Source of the DNA: Lotus japonicus
Taxonomy: Eukaryota > Streptophyta > Magnoliopsida > Fabales > Fabaceae
Reading direction: 5' to 3'
Assembly (NCBI RefSeq): GCF_012489685.1
Contig: NC_080043.1
Coordinates: 27,622,743-27,686,742 of the forward strand
DNA length: 64,000 nt
The position numbers and the translations under genes were made by a program. Shown piece after piece: positions 57,501-64,000 of this stretch. The notes beneath the pieces were generated by a model. It was not told the origin of the DNA and did not search any database. It saw only the letters and a program-made list of their open reading frames with translations. The stretch's first letter is position 1; each line of letters opens with the position of its first letter.

Positions 57501-58647
57501 TTTTTGTCCAGCTACAGCTTCTCGGATTATGTCTGTCCCTCTCCCTCGCCAGCCTGAGTCAGATCAGCTCTTTTGGTTAGGGACTGCAGATGGGTTGTAC
57601 TCAGTTAAAACAGGTTATGAGTTTCTTCAAGAGGTGGTAGCCCAGGATTCTCCCTCGTCTTCTCTCTCTCGTGGGCTTGATCAAACGCTTTGGAAGCGGT
57701 TTTGGAAAGCACCCTCTATGCCCAGGGTTAGGGAGGTATCTTGGCGTGTGTGTACAGGTGCCCTTCCGGTGCGAACAAAGCTTCGCCAGAGAGGTGTTGA
57801 TGTTGATTCTAGCTGTCCGTTGTGCGGTCTTGAGGATGAAACGGTGGATCATCTGTTTCTGGGTTGCAATATTACTAGAGGTTGCTGGTTTGCAAGTCCC
57901 ATGGGTGTTCGCGTGGATCCAGGCTTGAAGATGGTGGATTTCTTGACTATGGTGATCCGGGACATGGATCTCGAGGTGGTGGCATGCGTGCAACGTTTTT
58001 TGTTTGCCATTTGGGAGGCTAGGAACAAGCACATTTTTGAGGAAAAGTTGTTTTGCATTGCGGGGGTGCTGGATCGTGCAGCTAGCTTGGTAAGCCAATC
58101 AACTCTACCTTTCACATTGGCCGCATCACAGGAGAAGGACAACTTGAAGAGGTGGCGGAGACCGGCGGAGAACGTGGTCAAAGTGAATGTGGACGCAGCC
58201 GTTGGACAGGATAGGTTTGCGGGTTTTGGTCTTGTTGCGAGAGACCATGCAGGTGAGGTTCTCGCAGCTGCAGCAAAGTACCCCATAATGGTGCTTTCTC
58301 CTACAGTAGCGGAGGCCCTTAGTTTGCGGTGGGCGATGGATTTGGCTATTCAGCTGGGGTTCAGGAGAGTGCAGTTTGAGACTGATTGTTTGCTCTTACA
58401 ACAGGCTTGGAAGAAAGTTTCTGGAAACTCTTATTTATTTTCCATTATTAAGGATTGTCATAAGTTAGTGGTGTTTTTTGATCATGTTGATCTTACCTTT
58501 GTGCGTAGGGAAGGAAACTCCTGTGCTGACTACCTTGCTAGGAACGCCTCTTCTTACCCAGACTCTGTTTGGATTGAGGAGGGGCCTCCGGGGTTGTCTA
58601 GTCTTTTAAGGGATGATGTATTGGCATCTGTGCCGAATTTGCTTTGA
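54538..58647 (+). CDS. LINE ORF2: endonuclease, reverse transcriptase, zinc-binding and RNase H domains
   Basis: 1369 aa, enough to nick target DNA and copy the LINE RNA there. Residues about 1-235 are an APE-type endonuclease: WNCRGL, METK, GDFND at 139-143, SDHNPV. Reverse transcriptase spans about 440-740, with IPKVKKAVFANQYRPISLCN, LDMSKAYDRVEW, GLRQGDPLSPYLF and catalytic FADD at 689-692. A zf-RVT motif CPLCGLEDETVDHLFLGC starts at 1093. A C-terminal RNase H-like domain keeps its acidic residues: VNVDAAV (D1219), AEALSL, ETD, CADYLAR. No stop or frameshift interrupts it. Its ATG overlaps the ORF1 stop. Confidence 0.95.
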   Translation: MRLLSWNCRGLGNLEAVRALRGLIHSQAPDIVFLMETKLFSFEMQRHRGMGGLSNIFPVQCGRNRAGGLCLLWRSEVEVTIINASLHHILFTVVHSDSVTVPMQVYALYGFPELHLKDRTWEMIRSVRPMAPIPWLCIGDFNDILSPSDKLGGAPPDLARLQVATQACADCGLQRVDFSGPSFTWTNNRVGPGRVDERLDYALINQAWVNLWPVSSVSHLIRHQSDHNPVVLHCGSRRTETQRHRTRMFRFEEVWLESGEECVEIISEGWSNTNLSILSRINLVGRSLDSWGREKYGELPKRIKEARAFLQRLQEEVQTEQVVRATREAEKNLDVLLKQEEIVWSQRSRANWLKHGDRNTKFFHSKATQRRKRNLIEEIQDDNGRKFVRDADIARVLTSYFQEIFSTCNPTGIEEVATLVDGRVTDAHRRILSTPFTREDVEEALFQMHPTKAPGLDGFPALFYQKFWPIVGDDISEFCLQVLQGDISPGMVNQTLIVLIPKVKKAVFANQYRPISLCNVIFKIISKTIANRMELILHDLISEAQSAFVPGRLITDNALIAFECFHYMKKRISGRSGMMALKLDMSKAYDRVEWPFLRSVLTHMGFPVHWVNLVMNCVTTVNFAVMLNGNPQPTFAPHRGLRQGDPLSPYLFILCGEAFSALIQKSISTSALHGIKISRSAPVISHLLFADDSVLFARATVQEAECIKNILATYERASGQKINLEKSMLSVSRNVPENCFVDLQLLLGVKAVDSYDKYLGLPTIIGKSKTQIFRFVKERVWKKLKGWKEQTLSRAGREVLIKSVAQAIPSYVMSCFVLPDGLCNEIESMISRFYWGGDASKRGIHWVKWKTMCQPKHVGGLGFRDFKSFNLALVAKNWWRIYNYPDSLLGKVFKSVYFSSGRMECAKKGYRPSYAWSSILKTSAMIQKGSCWRIGEGSRVRIWEDNWLANGPPVNFRQDVVDELGLTKVADLMLSGNRGWNVPLIEWTFCPATASRIMSVPLPRQPESDQLFWLGTADGLYSVKTGYEFLQEVVAQDSPSSSLSRGLDQTLWKRFWKAPSMPRVREVSWRVCTGALPVRTKLRQRGVDVDSSCPLCGLEDETVDHLFLGCNITRGCWFASPMGVRVDPGLKMVDFLTMVIRDMDLEVVACVQRFLFAIWEARNKHIFEEKLFCIAGVLDRAASLVSQSTLPFTLAASQEKDNLKRWRRPAENVVKVNVDAAVGQDRFAGFGLVARDHAGEVLAAAAKYPIMVLSPTVAEALSLRWAMDLAIQLGFRRVQFETDCLLLQQAWKKVSGNSYLFSIIKDCHKLVVFFDHVDLTFVRREGNSCADYLARNASSYPDSVWIEEGPPGLSSLLRDDVLASVPNLL

Positions 58648-58666
58648 TTTTATGTTATTTGATTTC

Positions 58667-58690
58667 AAAAAAAAAAAAAAAAAAAAAAAA
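58667..58690 (+). other. LINE poly(A) tail
   Basis: An uninterrupted A run 19 bp after the ORF2 stop, directly followed by the target duplication. The short 3' UTR and pure tail suggest a recent insertion. Confidence 0.9.
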
Positions 58691-59428
58691 ACTAAAGTAT
58701 AAAAAAATCAGTATTATTTATTTCCTTAATATTAGCTGTAAGACCTGGATTTTCAGAACAAGCTAGTTTCCGACTCACGCGTAGAATCAGTGTAAGCGTG
58801 ACAGGAGTTTGACATTTGAGGAAGATTAATGAAGAAGAAAGTTCAGGAATTGCTTGAGGAATGTTGCGTAGTTGTTTTCGGAGTTAGTGCGAGTCGTCTG
58901 CACACTTGCCTTAGGGCGAGCGTGTCCAGAATAGACTATTTCGCTCTTAAAGCAACGTTTTGAGTGAGATTTCGAACTCTCGGAAAATTTAAAGATTCTC
59001 TTTATTTTTCCATCGACCAGCGTTTCATTTCGGAACTCTGGACTGTACGCACGATAGGTTTCACTTTTCGGATGTCCGCCGACGCTAATTTCTTTGCTTC
59101 GAAACCCTATTTTCGAGCAATGGATGAAGACTTTTTCTATTCGGGACTTCTAAAGAAGATTCCGTCCGCGTTGCCAGACTTGTTTCGACGTTTCCAATCT
59201 TTCTTCAGTTGGAAGTTTTGTCGTTTGAGCATCACAGCAAAAAGTAGTTTTTCGGGGCAGATTAACCGACACCGCTTTTGAGTTTTTCGATATCGTTTTT
59301 CCCAAATCCTAGATATTTGTTTTGAGTTCTGGAATTCTGACGCCAGAATCTCTCTTAGAATTCCACGGTGATCGTGCTGCAAAAATCGGAATCGCGAAAT
59401 TTTCATTTTCCCGCGATTTCGCCTGCCT

Positions 59429-59437
59429 ATAAATAGG
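59429..59437 (+). promoter_or_regulatory. Chromovirus LTR TATA box
   Basis: CTATAAATAGG context within the LTR; defines the probable U3/R boundary. Confidence 0.65.
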
Positions 59438-60907
59438 CGAAAAAGCAAAATCCTCTTCATTTTCACCCATCAAGGCCGCGGTTTGTAGAGAGAGAGGGAG
59501 AGGAGAGATTTCCGCGAAAACTTGACCAATCTTCGTGCAGTTCGTCCCTACTTCTAGGTATCGAGGTAACTATCATGAATCCTGCCTCTGATTGTTGTTT
59601 CTGTTGCGTTTCTGAAGTCGTTTCTGTGCTCTAAGTTTTGAGCTTTTTCTAAAATTGTCCGATTTCTCTGATTTCTCGCTTGGGTTATGTTCCTTATGTT
59701 CCCCTGAGTCTAAAACCTCTGTCAGTAAACTCTGATTGCGATTCAGTTGTCCAGGATCTGAAAAATTGACTCAAAACTCTTTTTGTCTCACATTTCGAAA
59801 CTTTATTGTCGAAAAGACTTAATCTGACTTCGTGCCTTTAGGATTTGTTGTCACGGATATCATGAGGATCGTTGCTGTCAAATTTGTTTTCAGAACTGAT
59901 AACTTTGAAGTTTTGAGCCTTTATTTTGGACCAAAATGCCCCTGCGTAGTCGTATTTCGGCCCGATTGTCCGAAAATTGTTCTGACAGTTTCTTTGCCTT
60001 AGTTTTACCCTAAAACTACCTTGTAAACTGATTTGATCGAAGAAAAAGAGCCGAAGCCCTTTTCTCCTTATGGCCGTGGGGTTTTCCTAAGGGGAGGGGA
60101 GTTTTTCGTTTTCGAAAACTTGTCCTTTCGTACCCGTTTGTCGTATTCTGAAGCTTTGATGCTTTGTCTATCGTTTATGTATTGTATTGCGATCGAACTA
60201 ATCGATTTTGTGTGGATTCTGCTTTGTTTTTCCTCCGAGGTTCAGTTGAAGGAACTTTGGAAGTTTCAAGGCATTCCTGTGAAGGAGATTTGATTTGCGA
60301 AGCTGGATCAGCTCGAGGTTAGGGCAACTTACTATATATTAGCTATGACTGCATGATAGGCGTCGATAAATTCGACTTATGTTTTATCTGATGTTGTTTT
60401 TGATGATGAGTTGATGTTATGATGCTTTTCCATACTTGTGATGTTGTGCTTTTGTTGGATTGAGCGTTTGGACGCAATTTCGGAGTGGAGATTCATTGAT
60501 CTGGTGATCTTTGATATTTCGGGTTGGATGAACAACCCTAGGCAAGTCCAAATGTGGGGTTTGAGACTTAGCCATATGTTGGAATTCTTAGACTTTCCCC
60601 GGGAAATGTATTTTGGGTGGTTGATCTTTGAAAACTTAGAATGATAGAGCTTTGAAAAACTAAAGACTTGGGAAACTTAGACTTTGAGAAATAAACTCAT
60701 AACTTGACTAATTCGAATTGAAACAATTTTTATTAACGTTTAAGCATAGGAGAACTGAAGGGGAAAATATTTACGAAAGACGGGGAAAAGTCGACTTTGT
60801 TGTGGGTTTGGAGAGTTATCGGAATTGGGGGAAGCCACTAAGGTGAGCTATGGTGATGATTGAAAGTCACCGAGTACTCTAGTACTCTTGGGGAGTGTTG
60901 TGGAGCC

Positions 60908-61054
60908 GTGTTGTATTGACCGACACCTAGTGCTCTTGTTGTTTGGGCTGTGTTGTATTGACCGACACTAGACCCTTGTGTATTCTGTGGATGGAGTTGT
61001 GTTGTATTGACCGACACTTACTCCGAGTTGTGTTGTATTGACCGACACTAACTC
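60908..61054 (+). repeat. Four GTGT-core-ACAC hairpin modules
   Basis: The 19-mer GTGTTGTATTGACCGACAC occurs at 60908, 60950, 60999 and 61030. Outside it, complementary arms differ between copies: GGGCT/AGACCC (copy 2), GGAGT/ACTCC (copy 3), GAGTT/AACTC (copy 4). This is consistent with hairpins that share a loop and have copy-specific stems. Confidence 0.8.
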
Positions 61055-61092
61055 ATGGGTTTGTTGAGATTGGGTTGTGAGCTAAACACTTT

Positions 61093-61127
61093 CGTGGTAA
61101 GGACGATTCGTTGTTTGGCTAACCACG
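61093..61127 (+). other. Separate hairpin between the two arrays
   Basis: CGTGGT (61093-61098) pairs with ACCACG (61122-61127). It sits between the GTGT/ACAC array and the AACGGGAATGG array. Confidence 0.5.
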
Positions 61128-61140
61128 TTGCATTCAATCG

Positions 61141-61377
61141 GGTGAATAACGGGAATGGTTCACCTGTGCATATCATGGTGAATAACGGGAATGGTTCACC
61201 TTGCATTAATGATGAATAACGGGAATGGTTCATCATTCGGTGAATAACGGGAATGGTTCACCAAGGATGAATAACGGGAATGGTTCATCCAGGATGGATT
61301 TCATCCAGGATGGATAACGGGAATGGTCCATCCATAGTGAAAATGCTTCACTTGTGGCGAACGGGAACGCGTCACAA
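61141..61377 (+). repeat. Hairpin array with invariant TAACGGGAATGG loop
   Basis: Six modules share the 12-nt centre TAACGGGAATGG between complementary arms. Arms are GGTGAA/TTCACC at 61141, 61177 and 61239. They are AATGATGAA/TTCATCATT at 61208, GGATGAA/TTCATCC at 61265 and GGATGGA/TCCATCC at 61308. Smaller related hairpins follow: GGATG/CATCC at 61292, AGTGAA/TTCACT at 61336, and TTGTG/CACAA around AACGGGAA at 61352. Arms vary but stay complementary. Confidence 0.85.
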
Positions 61378-62325
61378 ATCCGGATACATATTGTGCATTT
61401 CACGCATACATTCATGCTGACTGAGATTGTGTGCTGTTTGTTTATTGAAGCAATGTTAGAGCCATAACATGCTAGGATTGTTTATATGTATATATATCAA
61501 CATATATCTATACCCCATATCACATGTTGAGTGTATATCTACTTATTGCTGTGAGTTGACCCTAGCGCCTTGGCTTTGTTTGTATGTTTGTGTTTGGGCG
61601 GTCGGCCTGCTGCCAGATGTCGATGGCCGACTGGTGTTCGATGGTCTCTCCCTCGGGGGGGATCAGATATGAGCTTGTGGATCGGGATGCCCCCACCGCT
61701 TGGGTGATCGGTGTTGTGGGTCATCGAGCGACGTACCGGGGAAGGGTCATGGAGGACCGGACTGACGAGTGTGAACATCTGACGAAAGAAGTTCTACGAC
61801 GCATGGAGCTGAGCTTCAACTTGCCGTCTTCAGTTCGCCGAGGTCTCGGATGTGTGAGCAGTTATGGGTTGGTAGAGTTAGGCAGGCGTCATATTTGTGT
61901 AGAGCTCTGATTCGTTTTGCTTTTGGGACGGGGTAGGTTCCCGACGCATGGCTTTTGTGTGGTTCTCTTATTGAGGGATCACAGTGAGTCAGTCGGACTA
62001 TAGGGGTCTTTGCTTAGGCCATTTTGAGGCCGACTTTCTCCCAGTGGATTGTAATTATAACCTTTTCACTCACACTTCTGGATCTGTAACTATTTGCCTA
62101 CGGGCACACTACTTTGGAGTCACTGCGAGTGCGCGTGACATGGGAGTGCAGCTGAGGCTGTACATGTGTATATATTTGTGTGTTGGTTAGTTTAGTGGTT
62201 GGGTTTTGTCTTTATTTTCTATTGCTTGATTTAAAAGGTATCAAACGAAAAAAAATTACCTGTTTTCAGCGTAAAGTCTATTTTTGGTTACTAAAGTGAC
62301 ACCTGGAAATCGGGGTGTTACATTG

Positions 62326-62337
62326 TGGTATCAGAGC
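62326..62337 (+). promoter_or_regulatory. Primer-binding site (initiator tRNA-Met type)
   Basis: TGGTATCAGAGC, complementary to the plant initiator tRNA-Met 3' end, three bases after the LTR. Confidence 0.85.
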
Positions 62338-62531
62338 TTAGTCGAGTCTTTTGGGAGTCTTTGGGGAATAGGTCTTCTGTGCTAGGTTGTTTGACTCTGC
62401 AAAGAGTGAAAATTGATTGTCTGCAGAGCGATTTTCGCTCTAATTGCTTGCGTTACTACTTAATCGGATTGAGTGGTTTGTCTAGTGCTACCGTATGGCT
62501 AGTACTAATCGGACGTTTGATGAGATATAGG

Positions 62532-63183
62532 ATGGTGGACCTTAACCGGATGGCGGGGGCAATAGCTACACTGATCGAGGCAATGATGAACCAGGCTGCG
62601 GAAGACGCTTATATGCGCGCTGAAGAGGCTGCACGTGAGCATCACCAACGACTGATGGCGACGGCGATGTATCAACAAAGAGGAATGAACCGAACTGGAG
62701 CTGGGGGACCAATGAGGTCAGGTTCCCAAGGCTACAACGGAAGGAAGAGTTACCATAAGTGGGGACCATATCAGCGTTCCGAGGGAAGAAATCTTATCTC
62801 AAGAGAGTACAAACCGACGACTGCTGATACTGGGGGGGAAGCCAGTTGGTGACAAAGGAGTGACATCTACTCGTTGCAGAAAGTTTGGGCATTTTGCTAA
62901 CAAATGCTCAGTGATTGGACGGAGATGCTTCAAGTGTAACCGAGAGGGGCATCTAGCTGTGAACTGCAAGACCAAAGAAAGTCTATGCTTCAATTGCAAC
63001 CAACCGGGACATTTCTCCCAAGATTGCAAGGCACTCAGGGGCGAATCATCAGGGAATGTTGGGAAAGGAAAACAACTTACTACAGAGGAAAGGATTCATA
63101 TCAAGGGAGGAGCAAGAGTTGAGGAGTCGAACGAGGAAGAACGTGGGAACGATGGTAATATTTTAACTGTTCTCGTATTCTAG
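62532..63183 (+). pseudogene. Chromovirus Gag remnant with zinc knuckles
   Basis: 62532-62852 encodes the Gag N-terminus (MVDLNRMAGAIATLIEAMMN) running directly into the basic linker before the knuckles. The central capsid domain of several hundred bases is missing. The frame then stops and shifts; 62860-63183 carries three knuckles: CRKFGHFANKC (incomplete first Cys spacing), CFKCNREGHLAVNC and CFNCNQPGHFSQDC. After a stop, no protease motif is readable. The product could not form a normal capsid. Confidence 0.75.
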
Positions 63184-63469
63184 AATAACTTACTCTTTTA
63201 TATTCAAGCGAGTGTGACGCGCCTAACTTGTATTTACTACTTAGACTATGATCCTATGATTATTATCCCTAGTAGGACCTTATTCGAAGTTGCTCGTGAT
63301 TTAACTATAGAGGTTACACGAGATCTAGAATAGCACGCGGAGCTAGGGAGTTGTTTTACCGAGGCGTTGATAAGGAAGCTAGGATCTCAGGGAAATTCCT
63401 TATGGGTACGAATCGTAGGATTTTAGGGCGTTTAGTTTTGAAGCGGAGTCGTTAGAGGATCTTTCGGCA

Positions 63470-64000
63470 AAAGGGATTCATTCGACCGAGTGTTTCACCA
63501 TGGGGAGCGCCAGTGCTTTTAGTCAAGAAGAAGGACGGAAGGTCGAGATCGTGGGTGGATTATCGACAATTGAACAAGGCGACGATCAAGAACAGATACC
63601 CGTTGCCGAGGATAGATGATTTGATGGACCAACTACGAGGGGCTACCGTATTTTCCAAGATAGATTTGAGGTCAGGCTATCGTCGGATCAGAGTGAAGAT
63701 TGAGGATATACCGAAGACTGCTTTCAGGACACGTTAAGGACACTACGAGTACCTAGTGATGCCGTTTGGAGTGACGAATGTACCTGCTGTTTTCATGGAT
63801 TACATGAACCGCATCTTTCAGGAGTTCTTAGATCGGCGTGTGGTGGTGTTTATTGAGGACATATTGATCTATTCGAAGGACGCGAATAAACATGAAGGAC
63901 ATTTGCGCCAAGTTTTACAATTGTTGAGAGAGAAAAAGCTGTATGAGAACCCTTCCAAGTGTGAATTCTGGCTGGAGGAAGTCAATTTCTTAGGCCATGC
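63470..64000 (+). pseudogene. Chromovirus reverse transcriptase, partial and broken
   Basis: Ty3-type reverse transcriptase blocks are clear: [56 protein letters not shown]. An in-frame TAA sits at 63735-63737. The catalytic YIDD-type box reads FIED (63849-63860), so a catalytic aspartate is replaced. The domain runs off the window at the FLGH region. The stretch 63184-63470 is frameshifted and contains no readable protease. Confidence 0.85.

Larger units (their letters stand above)
53053..58690 (+). mobile_element. Apparently intact L1-type plant LINE, 5.6 kb
   Basis: Flanked by the 16-bp target duplication AACTAAAGTATAAAAA (53037-53052 and 58690-58705). It ends in about 24 A (58667-58690). 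Both ORFs are open with all expected domains and catalytic residues. The 5' leader is about 300 bp and GC-rich, as in full-length elements. Nothing seen prevents activity. Confidence 0.95.
58737..62322 (+). repeat. Chromovirus 5' LTR, about 3.6 kb
   Basis: Starts TGTAAGACCTGG and ends CGGGGTGTTACA, next to the primer-binding site. Long LTRs are known in this group. A TATA box lies at about 59429-59437, so about 2.9 kb of the LTR would be transcribed. ORFs inside (for example 61584-61910) have no recognisable domain. The second LTR is outside the window, so the borders rest on the end sequences and the primer site. Confidence 0.85.
58737..64000 (+). mobile_element. Degenerate chromovirus (Ty3 type), right end beyond the window
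   Basis: A 3.6-kb LTR, an initiator-Met-type primer-binding site, a Gag remnant with zinc knuckles, then reverse transcriptase. The Gag core domain, the protease and the start of Pol are missing or unreadable. Stops and an altered RT active site show it is defective. LTR ends and Gag/RT style suit the Tekay/Del group of plant chromoviruses. The element begins 31 bp beyond the LINE's 3' target duplication. Confidence 0.85.

Noticed and set aside
57601..58098. 165-codon minus-strand ORF
   Set aside because: Antisense shadow of LINE ORF2.
61141..61377. CRISPR-like appearance of regularly spaced repeats
   Set aside because: Plant nuclear DNA, irregular spacing of 2-20 bp, no spacers of uniform length and no cas genes; the repeats themselves are hairpins.
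61584..61910. 108-codon ORF in the chromovirus LTR
   Set aside because: No recognisable domain, located in R/U5 of the LTR; several frames are open here.

Overview
The window is nuclear DNA of a flowering plant, probably a eudicot. Evidence: GT-AG introns, an APO-family organelle gene, a double-B3-domain gene, plant-type LINE, Ty3 LTR, Mutator-like, Harbinger-like and Helitron elements, and an AT-rich background. A legume is possible, but nothing seen here proves it. Most of the 64 kb is nested mobile DNA; only three host genes look intact.

Layout. 1-6005: a non-autonomous Athila-like LTR retrotransposon (gag-like ORF only) whose 3' LTR holds a 1.7-kb solo LTR of a second family. 6006-9963: tandem RNase H-like pseudogene fragments, a LINE tail, a broken gene with a possible mitochondrial leader, a MITE and a deleted LINE. 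9964-13390: mostly unassigned AT-rich DNA with a long GA microsatellite and one MITE. 13.4-20.2 kb: a Helitron-related block with an RPA-like OB-fold gene fragment, a broken Pif1-type Helitron helicase lacking its Rep half, an apparently intact three-exon double-B3 gene, and repeated Helitron-type 3' ends. 20.5-23.5 kb: a solo LTR, MITEs and a Harbinger/Tourist-like element. 24.0-29.4 kb: a MULE-derived pseudogene, an APO4-like gene (two exons, +) and a gene for a protein with three ubiquitin-like domains (one exon, -).

31.9-37.3 kb: a complete, young, non-autonomous LTR element with near-identical 300-bp LTRs, a perfect 5-bp target duplication and several minisatellites but no gag or pol. 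37.9-40.0 kb: a roughly 1-kb-arm inverted repeat carrying two convergent TATA boxes. 41.6-47.2 kb: two Mutator-like elements of one family, each with a perfect 9-bp target duplication; the larger carries DNA resembling plant mitochondrial sequence. 48.0-52.55 kb: a cluster of nested Helitrons carrying a receptor-kinase PAN-domain scrap. 53.05-58.69 kb: an apparently intact plant L1-type LINE with both ORFs open, a poly(A) tail and a 16-bp target duplication. 58.74-64.0 kb (cut by the window edge): a degenerate chromovirus with a 3.6-kb LTR.

The most unusual signal is in that chromovirus LTR at about 60.87-61.38 kb. Two families of short repeats keep an invariant core, while their flanking arms change from copy to copy yet remain mutually complementary. 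This is the pattern expected of an array of conserved hairpins.

Host genes stand alone; no operon-like organisation is expected or seen. All calls were made by reading the sequence, without database searches, so family names rest on recognised motifs and architecture.
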